Numbered from the stretch's first letter, positions 49,841-58,500 are shown. The stretch is DNA of 64,000 bases from JAABQT01 sp035459025 (GCA_035459025.1 DATHYT010000094.1:62001-126000), one strand, 5' to 3'. Translations and numbers: made by a program. The notes: generated by a model not told the origin, from the sequence alone.

Positions 49841-52233
49841 GCTGGAGCCTCGACTACCGCGACTTCAAGCCCGCCGAGGAGCGCCTGCGCGAGGCGCTGT
49901 GCACCCTGGGCAACGGCTACTTCGCCACGCGCGGCGCCGCGCCCGAGGCCGTCGCGAGCGAAGTGCACTACCCGGGCACCTACCTCGCCGGCGGCTACGA
50001 CCGCCAGCCGACCGAGATCGCCGGCCGCCGCATCGAGAACGAGGACCTGGTCAACCTGCCGAACTGGCTGGCGCTGACCTTTCGCATCGACGGCGCGGAC
50101 TGGTTCGATCTGAAGGCGGTCGAAATCCTCGAATTCCGGCAGACGCTCGATTTCTCCTGCGGCGTGCTCGAGCGCCACGTGCGCTTTCGCGATGCCGCGG
50201 GACGGCACACGCGGCTCGACGAGCGGCGCCTTGTGCACATGGTCGAGCCGCACCTCGCGGCCCTGGAGACCGTGCTCACCGCCGAGGACTGGAGCGGGCC
50301 GCTGGAGCTGCTCAGCGCGCTCGACGCCCGCGTGGAGAACGCCGGCGTGGCGCGCTACCGCGACCTCGCGCGCAAGCACCTCGAGCCGCTGGAGGCGCGC
50401 GCCGCGGGCGGGGATATGGTGTTCCTCAAGGTGCGCACGCTGCAGTCGCGCCTCGAGGTCGCGCTCGCCGCGCGCACGCGCCTGGACCGCGCCGCCCAGA
50501 CCCGCGCGCGCATCGAGCCCGGCTACGCCGGACAGCACCTGCACCTCGAGATGAAGAAAGGCGAGCCGCTGCGCGCCGAGAAGGTCGTGGCGCTGCACAC
50601 CTCGCGCGACCGCGCCGTGTCCGAGTGCGGCGAGGCCGCGCTCGAGTCGTGTGCGCGCGCGCCCGGGTTCGCCGCGCTTGCGGCGGGCCACGGCCTCGCC
50701 TGGCGCCACCTGTGGCAGCGCTTCGACATCGCGCTGGAGGACGGCGGCGAGCGCACGCAGCGCATCCTGCGGCTGCACCTGTTCCACCTGCTGCAGACCG
50801 CCTCGCCCAACAGCAAGATGCTCGACGCCGGCGTGCCGGCGCGCGGGCTGCACGGCGAGGCCTACCGCGGCCACATCTTCTGGGACGAGCTGTTCATCTT
50901 TCCGCTGCTCAACTTCCGGCTGCCCGAGATCACGCGCGCGCTGCTCCTGTACCGCTACCACCGCCTCGCCGCGGCGCGCGAGAACGCCCGCGCCGCGGGC
51001 TACCGCGGCGCCATGTTCCCCTGGCAGAGCGGCTCGAGCGGGCGCGAGGAAAGCCAGGTGGTGCACCTCAACCCGCGCTCCGGGCGCTGGATTCCCGACC
51101 ACACCTACCTGCAGCGCCACGTCAACGCGGCAATCGCCTACAACGTATGGCAGTACTGGCAGGTGACGCGCGACCGCGAGTTCCTCGCCTTCTACGGCGC
51201 CGAGATATTCCTCGAGATCGCGCGGTTCTGGGGCAGCTACGCCACGTTCAACGAGACGCGGCGCCGCTACGAGATCCTCGGCGTGGTCGGCCCCGACGAG
51301 TTCCACACCGCGGACCCCGACGCCGGGCGACCGGGCCTCGACAACCACGCCTACACCAGCGTGATGGCGGCCTGGGTGCTGGCGCGCGCCTTCGACGTGC
51401 TCGCGGCGCTGCCGGACGAGCGCCGGCGCGAGCTGCGCGAGACGCTCGCGCTGGGCGACGAGGAGCTGGCGCGCTGGGACGACGCCAGCCGCCGCATGCA
51501 CGTCGCCTTCCACGGCGCGGGCCTGATCAGCCAGTTCGAGGGCTACGAGAAGCTTGCCGAGCTCGACTGGGCGCGCTATCGGGCCGAGTACCGCGACATC
51601 TCGCGCCTGGACCGCATCCTCGAGGCGGAAGGGCAGGACGTGAACCGCTACCAGTGCTCGAAGCAGGCCGACGTGCTGATGCTGTTCTACCTGTTTTCCG
51701 CGGAGGAGCTGGCGGAGCTCTTCGGTCGCCTGGGCTACCCGTTCCCACCCGACACCATCCCGAAGAACGTCGCCTACTACGAGGCGCGCACCACGCACGG
51801 CTCGACGCTCTCGCGCGTGGTGAACTCCTGGGTGCTGGCGCGCTCGGACCGCGCCGGCTCCTGGCGCCAGTTCCTCGAGGCGCTGGAGAGCGACGTCGGC
51901 GACATCCAGGGCGGCACGACGCCCGAGGGCATCCACCTCGGTGCCATGGCGGGCACCGTAGATCTGGTGCAGCGCGGCTACACCGGCATCGAGGCGCGCG
52001 GCGACGCGCTCTGGCTCAATCCGCGGCTGCCCGAGGAGCTCGCCCGCCTGCGGCTCACCGTGCGCTACCGCGGCCTCACGCTGGATCTCGAGGTGCGCCA
52101 GGACACGCTCGAAGTGCACGCACGCGCCTCGAACGTCGCCCCGATCGCGCTCGGCATCGTCGACGCTGTGCACCGCGTCGCGGCGGGCGAAAAGCGCGCC
52201 TTCGCGCTGCGCCGCGAGGCGCCGCTCGCTTGA
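49837..52233 (+). CDS. Glycoside hydrolase family 65 protein (disaccharide phosphorylase type)
   Basis: A 798-aa GH65 enzyme with an N-terminal beta-sandwich, an (alpha/alpha)6 barrel and a C-terminal jelly roll. The catalytic acid is in GVVGPDEFH (Glu488). Other family blocks are YRGHIFWDELFIFP and QCSKQADVLMLFYLF, the KQAD motif. GH65 members phosphorolyse trehalose, maltose, kojibiose or related sugars. Coupling with otsB points to trehalose or a related alpha-linked disaccharide. GTG start, 4-bp overlap with otsB; the stop lies in the next FNR box. Confidence 0.87.
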   Translation: MSWSLDYRDFKPAEERLREALCTLGNGYFATRGAAPEAVASEVHYPGTYLAGGYDRQPTEIAGRRIENEDLVNLPNWLALTFRIDGADWFDLKAVEILEFRQTLDFSCGVLERHVRFRDAAGRHTRLDERRLVHMVEPHLAALETVLTAEDWSGPLELLSALDARVENAGVARYRDLARKHLEPLEARAAGGDMVFLKVRTLQSRLEVALAARTRLDRAAQTRARIEPGYAGQHLHLEMKKGEPLRAEKVVALHTSRDRAVSECGEAALESCARAPGFAALAAGHGLAWRHLWQRFDIALEDGGERTQRILRLHLFHLLQTASPNSKMLDAGVPARGLHGEAYRGHIFWDELFIFPLLNFRLPEITRALLLYRYHRLAAARENARAAGYRGAMFPWQSGSSGREESQVVHLNPRSGRWIPDHTYLQRHVNAAIAYNVWQYWQVTRDREFLAFYGAEIFLEIARFWGSYATFNETRRRYEILGVVGPDEFHTADPDAGRPGLDNHAYTSVMAAWVLARAFDVLAALPDERRRELRETLALGDEELARWDDASRRMHVAFHGAGLISQFEGYEKLAELDWARYRAEYRDISRLDRILEAEGQDVNRYQCSKQADVLMLFYLFSAEELAELFGRLGYPFPPDTIPKNVAYYEARTTHGSTLSRVVNSWVLARSDRAGSWRQFLEALESDVGDIQGGTTPEGIHLGAMAGTVDLVQRGYTGIEARGDALWLNPRLPEELARLRLTVRYRGLTLDLEVRQDTLEVHARASNVAPIALGIVDAVHRVAAGEKRAFALRREAPLA

Positions 52234-52243
52234 TCCACGTCAA
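52230..52243. promoter_or_regulatory. FNR/Dnr-type box upstream of the host-attachment protein gene
   Basis: TTGATCCACGTCAA. It contains the GH65 stop codon. With a CACAAT -10-like element at 52265-52270 and its centre 41.5 bp before the ATG at 52278, it fits FNR activation of a leaderless transcript. Confidence 0.78.
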
Positions 52244-52277
52244 TCGCGCCCCTCGCGCCCGGCGCACAATGACCCTC

Positions 52278-52733
52278 ATGCCACCGATGTGGATCGTCGC
52301 CGCCGACAGCAGCCAGTGCAGGATCTTCGCCGCGCACGCGCCCGACGGTGCGCTGCAGGAGCTTGAGACACTCAGCCATCCCGAAGCCCGGCTGCAGGAG
52401 CAGGCGCTGGTGTCCGACTCCCCGGGCCGCGCTTTCGACAGCAAGGGCGCCGGGCGCCACGCGATGGAAGTCGAGGTCAGCGCGAAAAAGCACGAGGCGA
52501 TGATGTTCGCCGGACGCATCGCCGCTCGCCTGGATGCGGGCCGCGTGCGCCGGGACTTCGACAAGCTGGCGCTGGTCGCGGCGCCCGAGTTTCTCGGGCT
52601 GCTGCGCGGCAAGCTCGGCCCGCAGTTGCGCGCGCTCGTCGTGCACGAGGTCGACACGAACCCTTCGGGGATGAAAGCGGACGCGATCCGCGCGCGCCTG
52701 CCCGCGCGCCTGTTCCCCGCGCCGCCCGTCTAG
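52278..52733 (+). CDS. Host-attachment-family (eRF1-like fold) protein
   Basis: A 151-aa protein of the bacterial family annotated as host attachment protein, seen mostly in proteobacteria and induced in stress or low oxygen; its biochemical role is not known. The start PPMWIVAADSSQCRIFAA and the VAAPEFLGLLRGKL and HEVDTNPSGM blocks are typical. The ATG at 52278 is preferred over one at 52269 because it falls exactly on the transcript start predicted from the FNR box. Confidence 0.77.
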   Translation: MPPMWIVAADSSQCRIFAAHAPDGALQELETLSHPEARLQEQALVSDSPGRAFDSKGAGRHAMEVEVSAKKHEAMMFAGRIAARLDAGRVRRDFDKLALVAAPEFLGLLRGKLGPQLRALVVHEVDTNPSGMKADAIRARLPARLFPAPPV

Positions 52734-52754
52734 GACCGTCGGCAGGCGGCGTGC

Positions 52755-52768
52755 TTGACCTTGGTCAA
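52755..52768. promoter_or_regulatory. FNR/Dnr-type box upstream of the DksA-like gene
   Basis: TTGACCTTGGTCAA, a perfect palindrome in its arms, centred 54.5 bp before the ATG at 52816. The short leader includes an AAGGAGG ribosome site. Confidence 0.82.
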
Positions 52769-52815
52769 ACGCGCCGCGCGTCGCGCCACTACGCTGGTAG
52801 CGACAAGGAGGACCC

Positions 52816-53208
52816 ATGGCGCCGAACCGCAGGGAAATGATCGAGCTGGCGCGCGCGATCGAGGAGCGCCGCGAGGCGCTCGCCACGGAGATCCGGCGCG
52901 AGGTGGCGCGTGCGCGAAACGAGCCGTTCGCCGAAGTCGCGGGGACGGTGCACGACACCGGCGACGAGGCGCTCGCCGACCTGGTGGCCGACGTGGACAA
53001 TGCGGAGGTCACGCGCGACCTCGCCGAGCTGCGCGCGCTGGAGGGCGCGCGTGCGCGCATCGCGGGCGGCAGCTACGGCGTGTGCGCCGACTGCGGCGCC
53101 GACATCCCGGTGGCGCGGCTGCGCGCGCAGCTGGCGGCGCTGCGCTGCATCGCCTGCCAGGAGCGGCAAGAGAAGGGTTACGCTGGCGGCGCCCGGGCGA
53201 AGCTCTAG
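52816..53208 (+). CDS. TraR/DksA-type zinc-finger protein
   Basis: A 130-aa DksA-like protein with an N-terminal coiled coil (about 10-80) and a C-terminal four-Cys zinc finger (CADCGADI and CIACQERQEK). DksA-type proteins enter the RNA polymerase secondary channel and tune transcription under stress. It is shorter than E. coli DksA and close to the small anaerobic paralogues seen in denitrifiers. Strong AAGGAGG ribosome site. Its end overlaps the convergent polX gene by 4 bp. Confidence 0.87.
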   Translation: MAPNRREMIELARAIEERREALATEIRREVARARNEPFAEVAGTVHDTGDEALADLVADVDNAEVTRDLAELRALEGARARIAGGSYGVCADCGADIPVARLRAQLAALRCIACQERQEKGYAGGARAKL

Positions 53209-54911
53209 GCCGCACTGCGGCGTGCAAGCGCCTTGCGCAGCTCCGCCAGCGGCCGCGCATTGAGCACGTCCTTCGTCTCCAGCCACCCGCGCCGCGCCTG
53301 CCCTACTCCATAGCGCAGCACGTCGAAGCCGTCGACGTCGTGCGCGTCGGAGCTGACCGCGACCAGCACGCCCTCGTCCTTCGCCATGCGGCAGTGCGTG
53401 TCCGTGAGATCCAGGCGGTCCGGATGCGCGTTCAGCTCCAGCGCCACTCCCGACTTCTTCGCCGCGCGCACGAGCGCGAGCATGTCCACGTCGTAGGGCG
53501 CGCGCTGCTCGATCAGCCGCCCCGTGGGGTGCGCCAGGATCGAAAACAGCGGGTTGCGCATTGCCTTCACGATGCGCTCGGTCTGCCGCGCGCGCGGCAG
53601 GTCGAACTTCGAATGCACCGCGCCCACCACGAGATCGAGCTTCTCCAGAATCGAATCCGGCAGGTCGAGCGTGCCGTCCTCCAGGATATCCACTTCGATG
53701 CCCTTCAGCAGCGTGATGCCGGAGAGCTTGCCGTTCAGCTCCTCGATCTCTGCGATCTGCTTCGCCAGGCGCTGCGGATCCAGGCCGTGCGCCAGGGTGA
53801 GCTTGCGCGAGTGCTCGGTGATCGCGAGATACGAAAGCCCGTGCGCCTTCGCGGCGAGCGCCATCTCGCGCAGCGTGTTGTGGCCGTCGGTGGCCCGCGT
53901 ATGCGCGTGCAAGTCGCCCTTCAGGTTCTTCAGCTCGAGCAGCGCCGGCAGCTCGCCGCGGCGCGCCGCCTCGAGTTCGCCCGCCTCCTCGCGCAGCTCG
54001 GGCTCGATGTAAGGCAGCCCGACCGCCCGGTACACCGACAACTCGGTCTCGCCCGCGACGCGCTTGTTTGCCTTCCACACGCCGTACTCGTTGATCTTGA
54101 GCCCGCGCGCGATGCCGAGCTTCCTCACGGCGATGTTGTGCGCCTTGGAGCCGGTGAAGTAGTGCAGCGCCGCGCCGAAGGATGCCGTCGGCACCACGCG
54201 CAGGTCGCACTGAATCCCGCTCGAGAGCACGGCGCTCGCGCGCGTGCTGCCCTGCGCCAGCACCTTCTTCACCTCGCCGTAGGTCACGAAGCGCTTCACC
54301 GCCGGCGCAGGCTTCGCGGCAGCGACGAGGAAATCGAGGTCGCCCACCGTCTCCTTCATGCGCCGGTAGCTGCCCGCCACCGTCGCACCGAGGTATTTCG
54401 CGAAGGGCTCGGCGTACTGCGCGGCCACCGCGAGCTTGACGCGCGGCTTCTTCTTCGCGTGCGCCGCGGCGGCGTCCAAGAGGCGCTGCGCCGTCTTCTC
54501 GCCGAAGCCCGGAATCTGCGCGAGCCTGCCCGCGCGCGCGGCGCGCTCGAGCGCTTCCAGCGAGGAGATGCGCTGCGCGTGCAACGCGCGCAGGCGCTTG
54601 GGACCGAGGCCCGGTAGCCTCAGGAGCGCGGTGATGCCGGCGGGGAACTTCTTGCGCAGCCGCTCGAGCAGCTTGCAGCTGCCGCTTGCCGCGATCTCGT
54701 GGATCTTGCCGTCGAGGTCGGCGCCGATGCCGGGGAGCTTGGGCAGCTCGCTGCCCGCGGCGAGCGCCGCGGCGAGGTCGAGCGACAGGCCGCCCACGAT
54801 GCGCGCGGCGTTGCGGTAGGCGCGCACGCGAAACGGATTGTCGTCGCCGAGCTCGAGCAGGTCCGCGATCTCCTCGAACGCGGCCGCGATATCGGCGTTA
54901 TGGACCGCCAT
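53205..54911 (-). CDS. polX: DNA polymerase/3'-5' exonuclease PolX
   Basis: A 568-aa family-X polymerase fused to a PHP exonuclease domain. Residues 1-310 hold the HhH elements (LPGIGADLDGKI, LPGLGPKRLRAL) and the polymerase palm with AGSYRRMKETVGDLDFLV, in which GS and two Asp are catalytic. Residues about 335-568 are the PHP domain (GDLHAHTRATDG, ITEHSRKL, ILAHPTGR, SSDAHDVDG), all metal ligands visible. It acts in base-excision gap repair. Not obviously FNR-controlled. Confidence 0.93.
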   Translation of the reverse strand: MAVHNADIAAAFEEIADLLELGDDNPFRVRAYRNAARIVGGLSLDLAAALAAGSELPKLPGIGADLDGKIHEIAASGSCKLLERLRKKFPAGITALLRLPGLGPKRLRALHAQRISSLEALERAARAGRLAQIPGFGEKTAQRLLDAAAAHAKKKPRVKLAVAAQYAEPFAKYLGATVAGSYRRMKETVGDLDFLVAAAKPAPAVKRFVTYGEVKKVLAQGSTRASAVLSSGIQCDLRVVPTASFGAALHYFTGSKAHNIAVRKLGIARGLKINEYGVWKANKRVAGETELSVYRAVGLPYIEPELREEAGELEAARRGELPALLELKNLKGDLHAHTRATDGHNTLREMALAAKAHGLSYLAITEHSRKLTLAHGLDPQRLAKQIAEIEELNGKLSGITLLKGIEVDILEDGTLDLPDSILEKLDLVVGAVHSKFDLPRARQTERIVKAMRNPLFSILAHPTGRLIEQRAPYDVDMLALVRAAKKSGVALELNAHPDRLDLTDTHCRMAKDEGVLVAVSSDAHDVDGFDVLRYGVGQARRGWLETKDVLNARPLAELRKALARRSAA

Positions 54912-54926
54912 GGCCCCGCGGGCCGG

Positions 54927-55208
54927 TCAGTGGTCCTCGAGGCGCGGGACGCCGTCCTCCGCGGGCTGGCCCGTGTCCGGGTCGAGGTAATCCGAGATGC
55001 CGATCTCCTCCTCGGCCTCCTCGAGCGTCTCCCCGGACTCGAGACTGCGATCGCCGCCGAGCTCCATGTCCTGCACCGCCTCGAGCAGCGTGGGGAACGG
55101 GCCGTACTCGCGGCCGCTCTCCTTGTCCTGCCAGTACACGCCGTCGGGCCGCTCGATGATGCGCGCGCGGTCGTACTCGGGCGGGGTCTCGGGAATGGGC
55201 TGAGTCAT
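54927..55208 (-). CDS. Small acidic conserved protein of unknown function
   Basis: A 93-aa acidic, soluble protein (WQDKESGREYGPFPTLLEAV, then EEAEEEIGISDYLDPDTG). This pattern is seen in small conserved betaproteobacterial proteins annotated as hypothetical, with no known activity. It lies just after polX's promoter side, on the same strand, with a degenerate FNR box about 24 bp before its ATG, too close for normal activation. Confidence 0.68.
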   Translation of the reverse strand: MTQPIPETPPEYDRARIIERPDGVYWQDKESGREYGPFPTLLEAVQDMELGGDRSLESGETLEEAEEEIGISDYLDPDTGQPAEDGVPRLEDH

Positions 55209-55224
55209 GCTGAGCGTATCTTAC

Positions 55225-55238
55225 TTTATTGAGGTCAA
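55225..55238. promoter_or_regulatory. Degenerate FNR-type box
   Basis: TTTATTGAGGTCAA, with one mismatch in the left arm and a perfect GTCAA right arm, centred 23.5 bp before the ATG at 55208. Position and mismatch make it weaker evidence than the other boxes. The bases 55239-55366 hold no gene I can support. Confidence 0.45.
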
Positions 55239-55366
55239 TGCGCCAGCCCGACGGCGTGAAAAGCTCGATCCGGGCCGCCCCGAAAGGCCGGGCGATGCGC
55301 ATCGCCATCGCGCGGGCGAAGCCATGGGCGAAACGGCGGCGTGCCGCGCAACCGCCGTGACGCGCC

Positions 55367-55690
55367 CTAGGAGGTCTGGCGGAAGCGCTTGCTCGCCTGA
55401 CGCATGGCGAGCTCCATGTCGTGCCAGGCCTTCTGCATCCCGGCGACGAGCGGCGCGCTCGCCGCAGCGCTTTGCCGACCAAGCTTCGCCAGTGCGCGGT
55501 TCGCCGCCGCCTGCTTGCGCTTGAGCAGCTGCAGGTCGCGGACCGCGGTCGCGCGGGCGCTTTTCTCCGCTTTGCGCGCTTCCGCCATCAGCCAATCGAG
55601 CCGCTTGCCCACCGCGCGCACTTCCTTGTGCAGGTTGAGCCAGCGCTCGCCCTTGCGCTTGGTCGCTGCCGTCCTACGCTTGCGTGCCAT
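55367..55690 (-). CDS. Small basic coiled-coil protein of unknown function
   Basis: A 107-aa Lys/Arg/Ala-rich helical protein (RKRRTAATKRKGERWLNLHK at the start, then long charged helices). It could bind nucleic acid or be structural, reminiscent of histone-like or ribosome-associated small proteins, but no family is recognised. It has an AAAGGAA ribosome site and shares the FNR box region with the divergent hpf gene. Confidence 0.62.
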   Translation of the reverse strand: MARKRRTAATKRKGERWLNLHKEVRAVGKRLDWLMAEARKAEKSARATAVRDLQLLKRKQAAANRALAKLGRQSAAASAPLVAGMQKAWHDMELAMRQASKRFRQTS

Positions 55691-55747
55691 GGGGGTTCCT
55701 TTCGTCGTCTGCCAGAATCCAATCTAGAGGACACGCGGCATTGCGTA

Positions 55748-55761
55748 TTGACCTGAGTCAA
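55748..55761. promoter_or_regulatory. FNR/Dnr-type box between a small basic protein gene and hpf
   Basis: TTGACCTGAGTCAA, perfect palindromic arms. Centred 66.5 bp before the hpf ATG (plus) and 64.5 bp before the ATG at 55690 (minus), so both genes can have normal leaders. Confidence 0.83.
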
Positions 55762-55820
55762 AACCCGCCATCGCGCGTCAATGCATGCTTTGGACATCAC
55801 CCCACTGGGGAGAGCCCGCA

Positions 55821-56153
55821 ATGCAACTGCCCGTACAGATCACCTACCATGGCATGGAAAGCTCTGCCGCCCTCGATAACGCGGTGCGCGAGAAGGTCGC
55901 CAAGCTCGAGCAGTATCACCCGCGCATCACAAGCTGCCGCGTCGTGATCGAGCAGCCCGCGCAGCGCAAGCGTAAGGGCAGGCAATTCGTGGTCCGCGTC
56001 GACCTGACGGCGCCTGGCAACGAAATCGCCCTGAACCACGACCACGCCGAGGACGTGTATGTGGCGCTGCGCGACGCTTTCGACGCGGCGCGCCGCAGGC
56101 TCGAGGTCCGCGCGCGCACGCGGCGCGCCGAGCTCAAGCGGCACGAGCGCTAG
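55821..56153 (+). CDS. Ribosome hibernation factor (HPF/RaiA family, short form)
   Basis: A 110-aa sigma-54 modulation/S30EA domain protein (VQITYHGMESSAALDNAVREK, then HDHAEDVYVALRDAFDAARRRLE). It binds the small ribosomal subunit and silences or dimerises ribosomes when growth stops. The first in-frame ATG (55785) is passed over because 55821 matches the family start and has GGGGAGAG just upstream. FNR control suggests use during oxygen loss. Confidence 0.88.
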   Translation: MQLPVQITYHGMESSAALDNAVREKVAKLEQYHPRITSCRVVIEQPAQRKRKGRQFVVRVDLTAPGNEIALNHDHAEDVYVALRDAFDAARRRLEVRARTRRAELKRHER

Positions 56154-56156
56154 CGC

Positions 56157-56612
56157 ATGAAGCGGCTTTCTCGCCCCGCCGCGGACCGCAAGATCGCCGG
56201 CGTGTGCGCCGGCCTGGGCGAATACTTCGACCTCGACCCCGTCTTCTTCCGGCTGTTCTTCCTGTTCTCGATCCTGTTCGGCGGGCTCGGTGCCGTCGCC
56301 TACATCATGCTCTGGATCCTCGTGCCCGCGGGCGAAGGCGCGCGGCCGGCGCCCGGCGATGGCAAGCGCCTGCGGCTCTCGGGCAAGGAGCGCATGATCG
56401 CCGGCGTGTGCGGCGGGCTGGGAGAATTCTTCGAGCTCGACCCGGTGCTGTTCCGCGCCGTGTTCCTGGTGCTCGCGGTCATCGGCGGGCTGGGGATCCT
56501 GCTCTATCTCGTGCTGTGGCTCCTCATCCCGGGGCCCGCGACTGCAGCAGGAGCGCCCCCATCCCCAGGACGAGCGCGGCAAGCGCGATCAGCACACCGA
56601 GCCAGGGAATAA
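56157..56612 (+). CDS. Protein with two PspC domains
   Basis: A 151-aa membrane protein made of two PspC units: KIAGVCAGLGEYFDLDPVFFRL (about 12-60) and MIAGVCGGLGEFFELDPVLFRA (about 79-125), each with a membrane helix pair. PspC proteins take part in membrane stress responses. It starts 3 bp after hpf, so it is in the same unit. Its last ~30 residues are low-complexity and overlap the convergent gene by 89 bp, so the true C-terminus is functionally the second domain. Confidence 0.85.
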   Translation: MKRLSRPAADRKIAGVCAGLGEYFDLDPVFFRLFFLFSILFGGLGAVAYIMLWILVPAGEGARPAPGDGKRLRLSGKERMIAGVCGGLGEFFELDPVLFRAVFLVLAVIGGLGILLYLVLWLLIPGPATAAGAPPSPGRARQARSAHRARE

Positions 56613-57624
56613 GCGCGACGACGCCGAGGACCAGGACGCCGAGCGCGGCGAACAGCGCACGCCAGCCGCGGTGGGCGGCGCGCGCCGCCCACCAGCGTGC
56701 GAGCGCCGCGTCGCCCAGCGCGATGCCGGCGGCGACATAGCCCAGCAGCAGCAGCGCCAGATAGCCCAGGACGCCGGCCAGCGCGAGCGGAATACCGACC
56801 ACCGTGGCGAGCAGGATCACCACCGCGAGGGGCACCGCCGCCAGCGCGAGAAATCCGGCGAGCAGGCTCCAGCCCAGGCGCGCCCGCGCCGCGGCGGAGA
56901 CGCGGCTGGAGAGTCCCGGCAGCGCGAGCACCAGCACCGCTGCCATCACCATCAGCCCGAGCGTCCACACCCCGAACACGGCCGGCGCAGGCGAACGCTC
57001 GGCGACGCGGCGCACGGGCATCTCCAGGCGCTCGATGCCGCCCTCGACCCGCGCCGCCGCGTCCTGCCGGAGCGGCGCGCCGCCGTGGTAGCGCAGCCTG
57101 CCGCCGATGCGCGCGTTCGGGCCGAGCTCGAGCTCGCCCGCGACCGCTTCGACGTCGCCGCCCACGCGCCCGTCGATGAGCACGCGCCCGCCCGCAGCCT
57201 GCAGGTAGCCGCCGACCGCGCCGAGCATCTCGACCCGGCCGCCAGCGAGGCTGGCGTTGCCCGAGATGCGCGCCTGCGGCCCGACGCTCAGGTTGCCTCC
57301 CGCGACGCGCGCGTTGCGCGCGAGCGTGCCTTCAACGGCGATATTGCCGCCCGCGGCATACAGGTTCTGGTTGCCGGATCCGTCCAGGCGCAGCGCGCCG
57401 CCGACGGCCACGATGTCGCCCGCCACCGGGGCGGCGAGGCGCAGCTCGCCGCCCGCGGCGAGCAGATCGCCGGCGACCGGCTGGCTGACGCGCGCGCTGT
57501 CGCCCGCGACGAACGTATCGGCGCCCTGCTGGCGCAGGTACAGGTGCTCGCCGCGCTCGTCGGCCGTCGCGCCCGCCAAAGGCGCGCACAGTAGCAAAAG
57601 GCTCATCGCACGAACGGCGATCAT
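56524..57624 (-). CDS. Bactofilin-like beta-repeat protein with C-terminal membrane domain
   Basis: A 366-aa exported protein. After a signal peptide (about residues 1-20) come right-handed beta repeats in bactofilin style (GDLLAAGGELRLAAPVAGDI, LYAAGGNIAVEG, LIDGRVGGDVEAVAG; about 45-190). About four membrane helices follow (220-360). Such proteins are annotated as polymer-forming cytoskeletal or uncharacterised. An ATG at 57606 is an alternative start. Its 3' end overlaps the PspC gene by 89 bp, a large convergent overlap. Confidence 0.72.
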   Translation of the reverse strand: MIAVRAMSLLLLCAPLAGATADERGEHLYLRQQGADTFVAGDSARVSQPVAGDLLAAGGELRLAAPVAGDIVAVGGALRLDGSGNQNLYAAGGNIAVEGTLARNARVAGGNLSVGPQARISGNASLAGGRVEMLGAVGGYLQAAGGRVLIDGRVGGDVEAVAGELELGPNARIGGRLRYHGGAPLRQDAAARVEGGIERLEMPVRRVAERSPAPAVFGVWTLGLMVMAAVLVLALPGLSSRVSAAARARLGWSLLAGFLALAAVPLAVVILLATVVGIPLALAGVLGYLALLLLGYVAAGIALGDAALARWWAARAAHRGWRALFAALGVLVLGVVALIPWLGVLIALAALVLGMGALLLQSRAPG

Positions 57625-57673
57625 GCGTACCCTTCTTCAGCCAGGTGTGCGAATGCGCGCGGCGCGCTTGCGC

Positions 57674-57916
57674 TTACACTTCATCGCGCCGCACGCCCTT
57701 GCGGACCCACACGCCGCGCGGCGCGCATTCCAGCACGTCGCTGCCGCTGCGCACCGTGTCGCCGATCGCATAGACCTGGCCGTTGAAGTAGCAGGCACCG
57801 GCTTCCAGCTCGACGTCGAACATGGCATCCCGATCGTCGTACTCGGCGTGGTCGACGATGGGCGAGTTCTTCGCCTCCGGATCCGGCGCACCGACCTGCG
57901 GCATCGGGTCTTTCAC
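57674..57916 (-). CDS. Small conserved protein of unknown function (DUF1496-like)
   Basis: An 80-aa acidic protein whose second half, ACYFNGQVYAIGDTVRSG... CAPRGVWVRKG, resembles the DUF1496 family of short Cys-containing proteins. Function unknown. It has an FNR box centred 63.5 bp before its ATG, so it belongs to the anaerobic set. Two Cys residues (ACYF and LECAP) could form a disulfide or bind metal. Confidence 0.65.
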   Translation of the reverse strand: MKDPMPQVGAPDPEAKNSPIVDHAEYDDRDAMFDVELEAGACYFNGQVYAIGDTVRSGSDVLECAPRGVWVRKGVRRDEV

Positions 57917-57972
57917 GGGGGCATCTCCGGATGGTTACGCTGCTCAGGCTGTCACCAATCCCGCACCCGCGC

Positions 57973-57986
57973 TTGATCTCAGTCAA
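57973..57986. promoter_or_regulatory. FNR/Dnr-type box upstream of the DUF1496-like gene
   Basis: TTGATCTCAGTCAA, both arms matched. It contains the stop codon (57981-57979, minus strand) of the CysC-like gene and lies 63.5 bp before the ATG at 57916. Confidence 0.8.
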
Positions 57987-58500
57987 GCCAGGCGCGCTTT
58001 TCGAGCCACGCCGCGATTGCCGTGGCGCTCTCCGCGGGCGTGCCGCGGTCGCCGTGCACCACGAGCTCCGGCGCCGCGGGCGGCTCGTAGGCGGCCTGCG
58101 CGCCCGGCAGCGTGGCGCTTCGGCCCTCGCGCGCGGCGCGGTACAGGCCCTTCGTATCGCGCGCGGCGCACACCTCGAGCGGCGTGTCGACAAACACTTC
58201 GGCAAAGCGTGCGATCTTCGCGCGTGCTGCGTCGCGGTAGACGCGCAGGTTGGCGGTCGCGTCGAACAGCACCGGGCGGCCGCGCCGCGCGACGTCGCTT
58301 CCGAGCTGCACGAGCGCTGCGTAGAAGAAGTCGCGCTCTTGGGGCGCATAAGTCGCAAACGGTGTGAGCTGCGTGCGCAAGACGTCGGACTCGAGCACCG
58401 CCGCCTCGACGCCGCGCGCGTGCAGCTGCGCCAGGAGCTCGCGCGCGATCGCGCTCTTGCCGGAGCCCGAAAGGCCCGTGAGCCACACGGCGAAGCTCAT
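57979..58500 (-). CDS. Adenylylsulfate kinase-like P-loop kinase
   Basis: A 173-aa CysC-type kinase with Walker A GLSGSGKSAIAREL (about residues 9-22), DVLRTQLTPFATYAPQERDF and the EVFVDTPLEVCAARDTKGLY substrate block. CysC phosphorylates APS to PAPS, but there are no other sulfur-assimilation genes here. It is coupled by a 4-bp overlap to a phosphotransferase gene, so another small-molecule substrate is possible. Confidence 0.8.
   Translation of the reverse strand: MSFAVWLTGLSGSGKSAIARELLAQLHARGVEAAVLESDVLRTQLTPFATYAPQERDFFYAALVQLGSDVARRGRPVLFDATANLRVYRDAARAKIARFAEVFVDTPLEVCAARDTKGLYRAAREGRSATLPGAQAAYEPPAAPELVVHGDRGTPAESATAIAAWLEKRAWLD

Noticed and set aside
55239..55366. A plus-strand gene in the gap after the degenerate FNR box
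   Set aside because: The frame there has no ribosome site, no recognisable motif and runs antisense into the basic coiled-coil gene.
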